From Ancrocorticia populi (lineage in GTDB: Bacteria > Actinomycetota > Actinomycetes > Actinomycetales > Actinomycetaceae), in NCBI RefSeq assembly GCF_003123745.1, contig NZ_QETB01000005.1, positions 62,001-126,000 of the forward strand: a stretch of DNA of 64,000 bases, read 5' to 3'. Below are positions 16,274 through 25,868 of the stretch, piece after piece. The position numbers were made by a program, and so were the translations under genes. Every line of letters starts with the position of its first letter. Within the stretch, counting starts at the first letter, position 1. The notes beneath the pieces are model-generated. The model was not told the DNA's origin. It did no database searches and saw only the letters and a list, made by a program, of their open reading frames with translations.

Positions 16274-16346
16274 TCGGGGTAGCGGGACTTGAACCCACGG
16301 CCTCCCGCTCCCAAAGCGGGCGCGCTACCAACTGCGCCATACCCCG
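16274..16346 (-). tRNA. tRNA-Pro (anticodon TGG)
   Basis: The minus strand folds as a complete cloverleaf: acceptor CGGGGTA/TACCCCG, D arm with the AGTTGGTAGCGC segment, anticodon stem CCCGC/GCGGG enclosing the loop TTTGGGA (anticodon TGG), and T arm with GTTCAAGTC. The discriminator is A and CCA is not encoded. Confidence 0.97.
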
Positions 16347-16483
16347 TTGTCCCAGAGGGACTAGCTCATACTAGGACAAATTTACTGGGCCCGCACCTCG
16401 CGAGCCGTCATTTTGGCATGGGGTTAGATCACACTTGCTCAAGGTGCGTGCTCGCGCGGCAAACTGTTAAACTATTCGGGCAC

Positions 16484-16557
16484 GCGAATGTAGCTCAATG
16501 GTAGAGCCTCTGCCTTCCAAGCAGATTACGCGGGTTCGATTCCCGTCATTCGCTCCA
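16484..16557 (+). tRNA. tRNA-Gly (anticodon TCC)
   Basis: Complete cloverleaf: acceptor GCGAATG/CATTCGC, D arm TAGCTCAATGGTAGAGC, anticodon stem TCTGC/GCAGA around the loop CTTCCAA (anticodon TCC), and T arm with GGTTCGATTCC. Discriminator T (16554) and CCA (16555-16557) are encoded. A TAAACT -10 lies about ten bases upstream. Confidence 0.97.
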
Positions 16558-16598
16558 CTTTCCCCAATAGGTTTCCGGATTTCCAGTAGCCTCTTCAT

Positions 16599-17450
16599 AT
16601 GTCTCCAATCGCTTTGGTACTCGTGCTGTTTGCTGCACTGAGCCATGCGGTGTGGAATATGGCCGCAAAGAATTCAAAGGGCGAGCCAACAATCTTCGTC
16701 TGGATGTACTTCACTCTGGCTGGAGTCATGTGTTTGCCGCTCGGTCTAATTGTTGGTGCAGATGGCGTTGACGTGCGCAGGCTACTTGTGGCCGCGGCCG
16801 TTTCGGGAATCATCCACATCTTCTACTCGATGCTGCTCCAAACCGGCTACTCGAAGGCAGACCTAGGCGTGGTATATCCCGTCGCCCGAGGAACCGGGCC
16901 TCTCCTAACTGTGATTATTGCTGTCACGATTCTGGGGGACCGCCCCGATAACTTGGCACTGATTGGCGGCCTCGTGATCATTGCCGGAATAATCGTGGTG
17001 ACGGGCGCTGACCTAATCCAGCGCGGATCAGCCACTGGCTTGATCTACGGCGTAGCAACAGGTGTGGCAATTGCCAGTTACACACTGTGGGATGACTACT
17101 CGGTATCCGCATTAGCCAATCCACCACTCCTTTATTACGGCTGCGCATGTATTGCCCAGTCGATCTTGATGGCGCCCGGAGTAATCCGTAGGCGTCAGAA
17201 GTTCACGAGCACTTGGTTGCTGGACCGCCGGGAAGTGGTGATTGCTGGGATCTTGTCTCCGCTCGCATACGTCACGGTGCTGTTTGTCCTGCAGTCCTCG
17301 CCGGTCTCTGTGGTGGCGCCGGTGAGGGAGACCTCGATCGTGTTTGGAGCGCTGCTCGCCTGGTGGATCTACAAGGAGCCCAATCCGTTACGCCGCATCG
17401 TGGGTGCGGGAGTGGTTGCTACGGGTATCGCACTGATCGCAGTCGCCTAA
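16599..17450 (+). CDS. EamA/DMT superfamily transporter
   Basis: A 283-residue membrane protein with about ten transmembrane helices arranged as two EamA repeats. Typical features are the start FAALSHAVWNMAAK, the segment GYSKADLGVVYPVARGTGPLL at the end of the first repeat, and PVSVVAPVRETSIVFGALLAWW in the second. Members export amino acids, nucleosides or other small metabolites; the substrate is not predictable. The ATG at 16599 has a TAGCCT hexamer (16587-16592) ending six bases upstream and no ribosome binding site, suggesting a leaderless mRNA. It is convergent with the ABC exporter genes. Confidence 0.88.
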   Translation: MSPIALVLVLFAALSHAVWNMAAKNSKGEPTIFVWMYFTLAGVMCLPLGLIVGADGVDVRRLLVAAAVSGIIHIFYSMLLQTGYSKADLGVVYPVARGTGPLLTVIIAVTILGDRPDNLALIGGLVIIAGIIVVTGADLIQRGSATGLIYGVATGVAIASYTLWDDYSVSALANPPLLYYGCACIAQSILMAPGVIRRRQKFTSTWLLDRREVVIAGILSPLAYVTVLFVLQSSPVSVVAPVRETSIVFGALLAWWIYKEPNPLRRIVGAGVVATGIALIAVA

Positions 17451-17469
17451 CTTACGCACAAGCGAACGC

Positions 17470-19443
17470 TCATTCGGCAGTGCCAGCGAACTGTGACATG
17501 AAGAGGCGGTAATAAGCACCCTGACTCTCCATGAGTTGCTCGTGATTGCCCTGCTCCACGATGCTGCCTTCCTCCATGACGAGGATTGTGTGGGCATCAC
17601 GAATTGTGGAAAGGCGATGGGCAATAACGAACGAGGTACGTTCTGCACGCAGTGCCGCCATCGCTTCCTGGACCAACACCTCGGTGCGGGTGTCTACAGA
17701 AGACGTTGCCTCGTCGAGGATGAGTAGTGCAGGCTCCGCCAAGAATGCGCGGGCGATGGTGACTAGCTGTCGCTCACCGGCGGAGATGTTGGATGCCTCA
17801 TCGCTTATGATTGTCTGATAACCATCAGGCAGCGAACGCACGAACCGATCAACGTAGGTGGCGCGGGAGGCGGCGAGTACGTCGTCGTCGGTAGCGTCCA
17901 AACGTCCGTAGCGGATGTTTTCCATAATGGTGCCTTCAAAAAGAACTGCATCCTGGAGAACCATGCCAATCTGGCTGCGCAAGACGGAACGGCGGACGGT
18001 CTGGGTATCCACGTCATCGATGAAGATGGCTCCACTATTTACTTCGTAGAAGCGCATGAGGAGGTTGACAAGAGTGGTTTTGCCCGCGCCCGTGGGGCCA
18101 ACGATCGCGATAGTTTGACCGGGTAACGCCTTGAGCGAGAGGTTTTCAATAAGCGGCTGGTCAGGGGAATAGGCGAAATCGACGTCCCTGAACTCGACCT
18201 TTCCACGAACGGGGGTAGTGAGCGTGGAGGCGTTCTGGGGATCGGGTTCTTCTTCCTCGGCATCCAGTAGCTCGAAAATGCGCTCGGCTGAAGCAACCCC
18301 GGAAATGAGCATGTTCGCCATCGATGCAACCTCGCCCAAGGGCTGATTGAACTCCCGCGAGTACTGGATGAACGCCGTCACAGCGCCAAGTGTCATCGTT
18401 CCGGAGGCCACCCGAAGGGCGCCAACAACTGCGATCCCCACGTAGCCGAGTTGGTTGACCCACTGCATGATCGGCATGATCATGCCGGAGTAGAATTGCG
18501 CCTTGAAGGATGCCTCATAGAGCGCCTCATTGCGTTCGCCGAACTGCTCACCCATGAGTTCTTGGCGGCCGAAGGCGGTGATGATCTCGTGTCCAGTGAA
18601 GGATTCCTCGATGGTGCCATTCAGGCGGCCGGTGTGACGCCACTGGTCCGCGAACAGTTTCTGCGATTTCGTTCCGACGATTCCTACAACCAACCCAGAG
18701 AGTGGCAGTGCGATCAGTGCGATGAGAGCCATCTGCCACGACAGATAGAACATCATCGCGACGATGCCGATCACGGTGAGCACGCAGTACACCAAACTCG
18801 TGAATGCCTGCTGCAGTGCGGCTTGAACGTTGTCCACATCGTTCGTGGTGCGCGAGAGGATGTCTCCCCGTTGCCGCTTATCGAAGTACTTGAGCGGGAG
18901 GTGGTTGACCTTGCGCTCAATGTCCTGGCGGAGCTGGTACACGATCTTCATAACGATGTCATTGAGGAGGCGGCCCTGAAGCCACATGAACAGCTGGGCA
19001 ATCACGTACATTCCCAGCACGATTCCGATGAGCCGGGCCAGGTCACCGAAGGCAATGCCAGCTCCGGGTACGAAGTCCATGCCAGAGAGCATGTCAGCGA
19101 TTTGGTCTTGGCCAGAAGCTCGCAGGCCTTCAATTACTTGGGTGGCAGTTGCGCCTTCCGGCATCTGGGACGAGACAACGCCACCAAAGATGACGTTCAT
19201 GGCGTCGCCTAGAATGTTGGGAGCCCACACGTTGAACACGACCGCGATCAGAATCATCACAAAGACGAACGACATACCGACCGGGTGTGCCCCAAACGTC
19301 TTGAACAGGCGGATGGCCGACGGCCAGAATGCCTTGGCTTTGCGCGGCGGGCCCCCTTCGAAATCGGTGACGTTCTGGGAGAGCTCGTCGATTTCGGTCT
19401 CGCTCAGGGACAGAGATTCGGAGTCGGAAGGGGAGGGCTTCAT
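17470..19443 (-). CDS. ABC exporter half-transporter, catalytic subunit (heterodimeric MDR type)
   Basis: A 657-residue half-transporter. After an acidic N-terminal region (Ser/Glu-rich, residues 1-40) come six membrane helices with the ABC exporter fold (about 50-370), and a nucleotide-binding domain (420-650). Motifs: Walker A GPTGAGKTT, Q-loop, signature NISAGERQL (noncanonical, ISAGE in place of LSGGQ), and intact Walker B LLILDEATSSVD with catalytic Glu. It overlaps the upstream half-transporter gene by 4 bp (ATGA), a sign of translational coupling. Together they form a LmrCD/BmrCD/TM287-288-type exporter of drugs or lipids. Confidence 0.93.
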   Translation of the reverse strand: MKPSPSDSESLSLSETEIDELSQNVTDFEGGPPRKAKAFWPSAIRLFKTFGAHPVGMSFVFVMILIAVVFNVWAPNILGDAMNVIFGGVVSSQMPEGATATQVIEGLRASGQDQIADMLSGMDFVPGAGIAFGDLARLIGIVLGMYVIAQLFMWLQGRLLNDIVMKIVYQLRQDIERKVNHLPLKYFDKRQRGDILSRTTNDVDNVQAALQQAFTSLVYCVLTVIGIVAMMFYLSWQMALIALIALPLSGLVVGIVGTKSQKLFADQWRHTGRLNGTIEESFTGHEIITAFGRQELMGEQFGERNEALYEASFKAQFYSGMIMPIMQWVNQLGYVGIAVVGALRVASGTMTLGAVTAFIQYSREFNQPLGEVASMANMLISGVASAERIFELLDAEEEEPDPQNASTLTTPVRGKVEFRDVDFAYSPDQPLIENLSLKALPGQTIAIVGPTGAGKTTLVNLLMRFYEVNSGAIFIDDVDTQTVRRSVLRSQIGMVLQDAVLFEGTIMENIRYGRLDATDDDVLAASRATYVDRFVRSLPDGYQTIISDEASNISAGERQLVTIARAFLAEPALLILDEATSSVDTRTEVLVQEAMAALRAERTSFVIAHRLSTIRDAHTILVMEEGSIVEQGNHEQLMESQGAYYRLFMSQFAGTAE

Positions 19444-21170
19444 ACGGCGTTCTCCTCGCTGAGCTGGGAATTCACGATTTCCTGATAGGTGGTGGAGGAT
19501 GTTAGAAGCTGTTCGTGGGTGCCGCGGGCGGCGATCGCGCCGTTCTCCAGCACCAGAATCTGGTCCGCGTTTGTGATGGTGGAGACCCTCTGGGCCACGA
19601 TAATCATGGTGGCGCCCTCGGTGTAGTTAGGCAGTGCCGCCCTTAGGCGGGCATCGGTTGCAACGTCTAGAGCAGAGAAAGAATCGTCGAAAACATAAAC
19701 GCGTGGCCGGCTCACGAGCGCACGGGCAATACACAGGCGTTGGCGCTGGCCTCCGGAAACGTTGGTGCCGCCCTGAGAGATAGAGTAGTTGAGGCCGCCC
19801 TGCTCACGAACGAAGTCTGCGGCCTGCGCCGTCTCGAGAGCGCGCCACATCTCTTCGTCGGTGGCATCAGGTGCTCCAAAATGGAGATTTGATCGCACGG
19901 TGCCGGAGAACAAGTACGGACGCTGGGGAACGAATCCTACGGACTCGGTGATGGTGGTCCTGCTCAGCGCTGTCACAGGTGCGCCGTCAATAATCACCTC
20001 TCCGGACGTGGCATCTTGCAATCTCGGGAGGAGGTTTACCAGAGTGGACTTGCCGGAACCGGTGGCCCCAATGATGGCGGTGGTGGTTCCGGCTTCCACC
20101 GTGAAGCTCAATGTATCCAGAACGGGAACTTCGGCGCCCGGATACGCGTAGGAAACTCCGCGGAACTCCACCTCCCCGCGAGGAGCTTCCAGCTCCACGG
20201 GCTCTTCTGGCTCCATCATCGAGCTGGACGTATCTAACACGTCGCCGATGCGGCGCGCGCACACGACCGCGCGGGGGAACATCATGAACATGAACGTGCC
20301 CATCATGACGGCTACGAGGATCTGCAGAAGGTACTGCATGAAAGCGGTAAGAGAGCCTACCTGCACGAGGCCCTGATCTACCCGGTGCCCGCCGAACCAA
20401 AGTACGGCGGCCGTCGCGAGATGAAGGACCATCGTGATGATGGGGCCCATGAGGATGAATAGACGCCCAATCCGCACGGACGTATCAGTGAGGATAGCGT
20501 TGGCGTCAGTAAAACGCCCAGTCTCGTGGTCTTCCCGCACGAAAGCACGAACAACGCGGATCCCCATGATCTGCTCGCGCATCACTCCGTTGATCGAATC
20601 GATGTTGCCCTGCATCCGCGTGAACAGCGGCATCAGGAGGCGCACCAGTAGCCCAACAATGATGAGGAGTACCGGAACTGATACCCACACCAGCCACGAA
20701 AGCCCCGGATCCTCCTGTACTGCCATGATGATCCCACCGATGGACATGATGGGAACCATAACCATGAAGTTCAGGCCCATAAGAATAATGAGTTGGACCT
20801 GCTGAACATCGTTCGTGCCGCGCGTGATGAGGGTTGCTGCCCCGAATCGAGAAACATCGTTTGCGGAGAAGGAATCGACTCGCTGGTAAACGCCGGTGCG
20901 TATATCGCGCCCGGCCGCCATGGCAACGCGCGAGCCGCACCATACGGCAAGCACTGCGCTGACCACCTGCCCGAAGGCAACGGCAAGCATGAGGCCGCCA
21001 ACCCGCCAGATAAAGGCCGTATCGCCCTGGACAACGCCTTCATCGATGATGCGGGCGTTGAGGCTGGGCAGGTACAGGGTGGCCAGAGTAGAGGCCAGTT
21101 GCAGAACAACGGCCAACGCAATGAGACGAAGATAGGGTTTCGTGTATTTTCGGACTAGGGTCCAGAGCAT
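19440..21170 (-). CDS. ABC exporter half-transporter with degenerate ATP site
   Basis: A 576-residue half-transporter: six membrane helices (about 10-310) and a nucleotide-binding domain with Walker A GATGSGKST, canonical signature NVSGGQRQR, and Walker B VYVFDDSFSALD, in which the catalytic Glu is Asp. Combined with ISAGE in the partner, this makes one composite ATP site degenerate, exactly as in known heterodimeric exporters. The ATG at 21170 (MLWTLVRKYTKPYLRL) has GAGGA six bases upstream; the longer frame to 21212 is unlikely. It is the first gene of the two-gene operon. Confidence 0.93.
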   Translation of the reverse strand: MLWTLVRKYTKPYLRLIALAVVLQLASTLATLYLPSLNARIIDEGVVQGDTAFIWRVGGLMLAVAFGQVVSAVLAVWCGSRVAMAAGRDIRTGVYQRVDSFSANDVSRFGAATLITRGTNDVQQVQLIILMGLNFMVMVPIMSIGGIIMAVQEDPGLSWLVWVSVPVLLIIVGLLVRLLMPLFTRMQGNIDSINGVMREQIMGIRVVRAFVREDHETGRFTDANAILTDTSVRIGRLFILMGPIITMVLHLATAAVLWFGGHRVDQGLVQVGSLTAFMQYLLQILVAVMMGTFMFMMFPRAVVCARRIGDVLDTSSSMMEPEEPVELEAPRGEVEFRGVSYAYPGAEVPVLDTLSFTVEAGTTTAIIGATGSGKSTLVNLLPRLQDATSGEVIIDGAPVTALSRTTITESVGFVPQRPYLFSGTVRSNLHFGAPDATDEEMWRALETAQAADFVREQGGLNYSISQGGTNVSGGQRQRLCIARALVSRPRVYVFDDSFSALDVATDARLRAALPNYTEGATMIIVAQRVSTITNADQILVLENGAIAARGTHEQLLTSSTTYQEIVNSQLSEENAV

Positions 21171-21467
21171 AGAAATCCTCAGGGCTCGAAGGGGCGAGAA
21201 GAAAGAGTACACGGCCGTAGGTCCCTTGTCAGCAGCCCAAAATTGTGAGTTGGGTTATAGTCGGTTTAACGACGACGACGGACACTAACCCGCCAGATGT
21301 GTGCGCTCTCTCGCATATTCGAATCGCAGTGGGCCCACGAACTGGCGTAAGATTAACCGGTATGCGCGCACCCAGTGTGCGGCGCCCGCGAAAAATGGAT
21401 GTCTTTGGCATCCCCCGAATACGTCCGGGTGGCTAGCCACCCCTTCTCAACTGAGTGGAGAAACCCT

Positions 21468-22985
21468 GTGAAGAGCTCCGTCGAGATTCTCGAGCCCACC
21501 AAGGTCAAGGTGACCATTGAGGTGCCGTTCGAGGAGTTCAAGCCTGCTATCGAGCGTTCCGCAAAGGAAATCGGCAAGCAGGTCAACATTCCTGGCTTCC
21601 GTAAGGGCCATGTTCCAACCCGTGTTCTTGAGGCACAGTTTGGCCGTGGCGCGATCGTGGAAGATGCCGTCAACAACTCGCTCGATGGCTACTATTCTGA
21701 AGCTGTCCGCGAGAATGAACTTGTGCCTATGTCTCAGCCCGAGGTTGACGTCACCGCCGTTCCCGTTGATCGTGGTGACGAATCCGATCTCGTGTTCGCG
21801 GTGACCGTGGATGTTCGTCCCGAGATCGTGATCCCAGATCCGGCTGGCATCACGCTGACCGTTGATTCGGTAGCAGTGACCGATGAGGATACCGAGGAGC
21901 GCCTCACCTCCCTGCGTGAGCGCTTCGGAACCCTGAAGGACGTGGAGCGCGCCGCCGCTGATGGCGACTTCGTGACCATCGATATGACCGCCGAGGTTGA
22001 CGGTGAAGAGATCGATTCGGTTTCCGGCGTTTCTTACCAGATCGGCTCCGGCACGATGCTGGACGGCATTGATGAGGCACTCGTTGGCCTTTCTGCTGGC
22101 GAAACCACCTCCTTCACCTCAAAGATCGCCGGTGGCGAGCATGAGGGCGAAGACGGTGACGTGACCGTCACCGTCGAAGCCGTTCAGGAGCAGGAGCTCC
22201 CCGAAGCTGACGATGATTTCGCTCAGCTCGCCTCCGAGTTTGACACGATTGACGAGCTCAAGGACGATCTGCACGAGCAGGTTGCCAAGGACAAGCAGAC
22301 CAATCAGGTGTACGCCGCCCGCGACCAGCTCCTTGAGACTCTTCGCGATGGCGCAGACTTCCCGATCCCGGCCTCGGTTGTTGAGCAGGAAGTTGCTAAC
22401 CATCTTGAGCAGGAGGGCAAGGAATCTGACGATCCCCACGCCGAAGAGATCCGTGGCGATATTGAATCCGCGCTGCGCGACCAGATGATGCTGGATAAGC
22501 TCTCCGAAATGTTCAAGACTCAGCCCGATCAGAACGAGCTGTTCTCCTTCATGATGGAGCAGGCCCAGAACTACGGCATGGATCCGAACCAGTTCATTCA
22601 GGCTGCTGCCCAGACGAACCAAATCGGCGCCTTCGCTGGTGAGCTCACTCGCGGCAAGGCCCTGATTTCCGCGCTGCGTCTGGCCAAGGTTGTAGACAGC
22701 GATGGTAACGAGTTGAACGTGACCGACGTTGTTGGCGAAGCCGCCGAAGGCGAGGAAGTGCCGGACTTCGCGGCTCAGCCTGCAAAAGCTGCTGCTCCCA
22801 CCGCTCAGACCACTGAGGCCGAGGAGCCCGCCGCCGAGAGCACCGAGCTGTTCGATCCTTCTACCGCCAAGGTGGACGAGGTACTGGCTTACGCTTCCAG
22901 CGTGGATGACGCCGAGCGCGCTCGCATCCTCGAGGCTGAGAAGGCCGGTAAGGCTCGCAAGAGCGTTATTGCCAAGCTCAGCTAG
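21468..22985 (+). CDS. tig: Trigger factor (ribosome-associated chaperone/prolyl isomerase)
   Basis: A 505-residue protein. The N-terminal ribosome-binding domain carries the signature GFRKGHVPTRVLE near residues 45-57. The FKBP-type domain spans about 155-245 (DGDFVTIDMTAEVDGEEID...), and the helical substrate-binding domain follows. The C-terminal 80 residues are an Ala/Glu/Pro-rich linker plus a short conserved tail (VDEVLAYASSVDDAERARIL...KAGKARKSVIAKL) absent from E. coli trigger factor. Start is GTG 21468, with GGAG seven bases upstream; the longer open frame is not supported. The clpP1-clpP2-clpX cluster follows after a terminator, so folding and degradation genes are grouped. Confidence 0.96.
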   Translation: MKSSVEILEPTKVKVTIEVPFEEFKPAIERSAKEIGKQVNIPGFRKGHVPTRVLEAQFGRGAIVEDAVNNSLDGYYSEAVRENELVPMSQPEVDVTAVPVDRGDESDLVFAVTVDVRPEIVIPDPAGITLTVDSVAVTDEDTEERLTSLRERFGTLKDVERAAADGDFVTIDMTAEVDGEEIDSVSGVSYQIGSGTMLDGIDEALVGLSAGETTSFTSKIAGGEHEGEDGDVTVTVEAVQEQELPEADDDFAQLASEFDTIDELKDDLHEQVAKDKQTNQVYAARDQLLETLRDGADFPIPASVVEQEVANHLEQEGKESDDPHAEEIRGDIESALRDQMMLDKLSEMFKTQPDQNELFSFMMEQAQNYGMDPNQFIQAAAQTNQIGAFAGELTRGKALISALRLAKVVDSDGNELNVTDVVGEAAEGEEVPDFAAQPAKAAAPTAQTTEAEEPAAESTELFDPSTAKVDEVLAYASSVDDAERARILEAEKAGKARKSVIAKLS

Positions 22986-23000
22986 CAAGGTAGTTGAAGG

Positions 23001-23034
23001 TGGGGCTCCGCGAAACCGCGGGGCCCCATTTTCG
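23001..23034 (+). terminator. Intrinsic terminator of tig
   Basis: TGGGGCTCCGCG (23001-23012) pairs with CGCGGGGCCCCA (23017-23028) with one G-T wobble around an AAAC loop, followed by TTTTC. It lies 15 bases after the tig stop. Confidence 0.88.
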
Positions 23035-23131
23035 TCCCCAAGAGTGTTGCTTCGTGCCCAAAGCGAAAACAGGGCCCTGAGCCGTGAAAGCGGGCGTACC
23101 AAGCGATATGGTTTTGGGTGTAAAAGTCCGG

Positions 23132-23163
23132 GGGTTGCCTCGGAGCAACCCGGAAGATTCCGG
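23132..23163 (+). promoter_or_regulatory. Mutually exclusive hairpins in the clpP1 leader
   Basis: Hairpin A pairs GGGTTGC (23132-23138) with GCAACCC (23145-23151). Hairpin B pairs CCGG(AA) (23150-23155) with (TT)CCGG (23158-23163). They share bases 23150-23151 and end just before the GAGGAAGG ribosome binding site, so they could be alternative folds. A ClgR-like site (TGC-CCAAA-GCG at 23055-23065) lies further upstream. Confidence 0.4.
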
Positions 23164-23180
23164 ATGAGGAAGGACACCTA

Positions 23181-23798
23181 GTGAGCACCACGCCACAATT
23201 GGCAGGAGACGGCAAAGACACAGGCTTGGGCCTGGGCGATGCCGTTTATAACCGGCTCCTCAAGGAGCGAATCATTTGGCTCGGATCCGAGGTTCGTGAC
23301 GATAATGCGAACGTCATCTGTGCGCAGCTGATGCTGCTGGCCGCAGAGGATCCCGAGAAGGATATTTTCCTATACATCAACTCTCCCGGCGGTTCAGTAA
23401 CCGCGGGTATGGCGATTTATGACACCATGCAGTACGTTGGCCCCGATGTGGTCACAGTGGGCATGGGAATGTGCGCGTCCATGGGCCAGTTCTTGCTGAG
23501 CTCGGGTGCCAAGGGCAAGCGCTTCTTGACGCCGCACACCCGCGTCCTGATGCATCAGCCCGCCGGAGGCGCTGGTGGAACGGCTATCGATATCCGCATC
23601 AATGCGGATCTCATTCTTGGTATGAAACAAGAGCTATCCGCTATTACGGCCGCAAATACGGGTAAAACCGTGGAGCAGATTATTACCGATTCCGATCGTG
23701 ACCGTTGGTTCACGGCTCAGGAGGCGCTCGATTACGGCTTCGTGGATAGCATCATTGCGAATGCCTCGTCGCTCAATCTCGGATCGTCAGAGGAGTAA
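23181..23798 (+). CDS. clpP1: ATP-dependent Clp protease proteolytic subunit 1
   Basis: A 205-residue serine protease subunit. Catalytic Ser is in GMCASMGQ (about S100), His in MHQPAGG (about H125) and Asp in the DSDRDRWF segment. It starts with GTG after a GAGGAAGG box. In actinobacteria ClpP1 and ClpP2 form a mixed two-ring tetradecamer that works with ClpX or ClpC1 in the cytoplasm. The gene is six bases before clpP2, and clpX follows. A ClgR-like motif and hairpins are in its leader. Confidence 0.96.
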   Translation: MSTTPQLAGDGKDTGLGLGDAVYNRLLKERIIWLGSEVRDDNANVICAQLMLLAAEDPEKDIFLYINSPGGSVTAGMAIYDTMQYVGPDVVTVGMGMCASMGQFLLSSGAKGKRFLTPHTRVLMHQPAGGAGGTAIDIRINADLILGMKQELSAITAANTGKTVEQIITDSDRDRWFTAQEALDYGFVDSIIANASSLNLGSSEE

Positions 23799-23804
23799 GC
23801 GCAG

Positions 23805-24473
23805 ATGAACATGAGTCTTAATTCAACAATGCCAGAGGGAACTGCTGGCCAGATGCCGTCCTCGCGCTACGTTCTCCCAAACTTTGAGGAGCGCACGCCA
23901 TACGGCTATAAGCGTCAGGATCCTTACGCCAAGCTGTTCGAGGACCGCATTATTTTCCTGGGTGTTCAGGTTGATGACGCGTCAGCGGACGATGTCATGG
24001 CGCAGCTGCTCGTGTTGGAGTCTCAGGACCCCGATTCGCCCATCACCATGTATATCAATTCGCCCGGTGGCTCGTTCACCGCGCTGACGGCGATTTACGA
24101 CACGATGCAGTACATCAAGCCCGAGATCCAGACGGTGTGCTTGGGCCAGGCGGCTTCTGCTGCTGCCGTGCTGCTGGCTGCGGGTTCGCCCGGACGCCGG
24201 CTCGCGCTTCCGAATGCACGCGTGCTGATCCATCAGCCCGCCATGGAAGGTATGCAGGGACAGGCGTCGGATATTGCCATCGTGGCCGATGAACTGGACC
24301 GCATGACCACATGGCTGTGCGATACCTTGGCGTTCCACACTGGTGGTAGGAAGACATCTGAGCAGATCGCCGCTGATATTCAGCGCGATAAGATCCTGAC
24401 CGCGGAGGCCGCAAAGGAATATGGCCTTGTAGATCAGGTGCTTGTTTCCCGCAAGATTCAACCGCAGGCCTAA
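23805..24473 (+). CDS. clpP2: ATP-dependent Clp protease proteolytic subunit 2
   Basis: A 222-residue ClpP with a longer N-terminal propeptide-like stretch (residues 1-40) than clpP1. Catalytic Ser is in GQAASAAA (about S118) and His in IHQPAMEG (about H143). The N-terminal [23 protein letters not shown] segment is typical of actinobacterial ClpP2. ATG 23805 and ATG 23811 are both possible starts. It is co-transcribed with clpP1 and forms the second ring of the mixed protease. Confidence 0.96.
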   Translation: MNMSLNSTMPEGTAGQMPSSRYVLPNFEERTPYGYKRQDPYAKLFEDRIIFLGVQVDDASADDVMAQLLVLESQDPDSPITMYINSPGGSFTALTAIYDTMQYIKPEIQTVCLGQAASAAAVLLAAGSPGRRLALPNARVLIHQPAMEGMQGQASDIAIVADELDRMTTWLCDTLAFHTGGRKTSEQIAADIQRDKILTAEAAKEYGLVDQVLVSRKIQPQA

Positions 24474-24490
24474 ATAGGTTAGTCTGCCGC

Positions 24491-24522
24491 CCCCCACGCC
24501 TAAGGTGACTTGGGCGTGGGGG
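24491..24522 (+). terminator. Long GC-rich hairpin after clpP2
   Basis: CCCCCACGCC (24491-24500) pairs with GGCGTGGGGG (24513-24522) and the stem continues inward (TAAG with CTTG) to a GTGA loop. No T-run follows, so it may be an attenuator or a weak terminator between clpP2 and clpX. Confidence 0.6.
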
Positions 24523-24589
24523 CGTGACGTCGGGGCCGTGATGGTGTGAAATAGAAGCTGGTTTAGTAACACGCACCCGAGGAGTTCTT

Positions 24590-25855
24590 ATGCCGCGTAC
24601 GGCCGATGCAGCCGATATGCTCAAGTGCTCGTTCTGTCAGAAGAGCCAGCGCCAAGTCCGTAAGCTCATTACGGGCTCTGGTGTCTACATCTGTACGGAA
24701 TGTGTTGAGCTCTGCAATGAGATCATTGCGGAGGAGCTCCAAGAAGAACAGGCTTCTGCGTTTTCGCTGGATTCGCTGCCCAAGCCTACGGAAATCTACT
24801 CGTTCCTCGATGAGTACGTGGTGGGGCAGAACGCCGCTAAGCGAACCCTCGCTGTGGCCGTGTACAACCACTACAAGCGTATTCGCGCCCAGTCCCGTCC
24901 CCAGCGTCACACCGAAGAGGACGTGCAGATCGGCAAGGCGAACATCCTCCTCCTCGGCCCCACCGGAACCGGCAAAACGTACCTTGCTCAGTCCCTTGCC
25001 AAGATGCTCGACGTTCCGTTTGCCATTGCGGACGCCACCGCGCTGACAGAGGCAGGATACGTGGGGGAGGACGTAGAGAATATCCTTCTCAAACTTATTC
25101 AAGCCGCTGATGATGACATCAAGCGTGCGGAGATGGGCATCATCTATGTAGATGAGATCGATAAGATCACCCGTAAGTCCGAGAACCCTTCCATCACTCG
25201 CGATGTGTCGGGTGAAGGTGTTCAGCAGGCGCTTCTCAAGATTATTGAGGGTACGGTCGCCTCGGTGCCTCCCCAGGGCGGGCGCAAGCACCCTCAGCAG
25301 GAGTTCGTCCAGATAGATACCTCCAATATTCTCTTCATTTGTGCTGGTGCGTTCGCCGGCCTTGAAGAGATTATCTCCTCGCGTGCGGGGCGCCGCGGGA
25401 TTGGCTTCGGCGCCGAGCTTCAAGGCAGCGATGAGGAAGTGCTTAGCGAGGTCAACCCCGATGATTTGCACAAGTTCGGCCTAATTCCCGAGCTGGTGGG
25501 CCGCTTACCCGTACTGGCTACGGTTGACGCCCTGTCCGAAGACGATCTGGTTCGCATCCTCACGCAGCCACGCAACGCGCTGGTTAAGCAGTACGAGCGC
25601 ATGTTCGAGCTGGACGGAGTAAAGCTCACGTTCACCGAGGACGCCCTGCGCGAGATGGCCGCAGAGGCCATGTCCCGTGGCACCGGCGCGCGCGGCTTGC
25701 GCTCCATTCTGGAACGGGTGCTCAGTGAGCAGATGTTCGAGCTACCATCACGTAGTGACGTCCAAGAAGTCGTGTTCGAAGATGGATGCGTGACTTCGGG
25801 CGCCGAGCCAAAGCTCGTTCTCCGGTCAAAGAAGAAGGCGGGCCAAAGCGCTTAG
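24590..25855 (+). CDS. clpX: ATP-dependent Clp protease ATP-binding subunit ClpX
   Basis: A 421-residue AAA+ unfoldase. The N-terminal zinc-binding domain has Cys13, Cys16, Cys35 and Cys38 (CSFCQKS...CTECVEL). Walker A GPTGTGKT lies near residue 124, Walker [11 protein letters not shown] near 185, and the pore loop GYVGED is present. The sensor-2 region follows at [11 protein letters not shown]. It recognises tagged substrates and feeds them to ClpP1P2. It starts with ATG preceded by GAGGAG and is separated from clpP2 by a GC-rich hairpin. Chorismate mutase follows after 13 bp. Confidence 0.97.
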   Translation: MPRTADAADMLKCSFCQKSQRQVRKLITGSGVYICTECVELCNEIIAEELQEEQASAFSLDSLPKPTEIYSFLDEYVVGQNAAKRTLAVAVYNHYKRIRAQSRPQRHTEEDVQIGKANILLLGPTGTGKTYLAQSLAKMLDVPFAIADATALTEAGYVGEDVENILLKLIQAADDDIKRAEMGIIYVDEIDKITRKSENPSITRDVSGEGVQQALLKIIEGTVASVPPQGGRKHPQQEFVQIDTSNILFICAGAFAGLEEIISSRAGRRGIGFGAELQGSDEEVLSEVNPDDLHKFGLIPELVGRLPVLATVDALSEDDLVRILTQPRNALVKQYERMFELDGVKLTFTEDALREMAAEAMSRGTGARGLRSILERVLSEQMFELPSRSDVQEVVFEDGCVTSGAEPKLVLRSKKKAGQSA

Positions 25856-25868
25856 TGAAGGAGTTTGT

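Noticed and set aside
22119-23177. 352-codon minus-strand open frame opposite tig
   Set aside because: Composition reflects the reverse strand of a high-GC gene; it also runs through the tig terminator.
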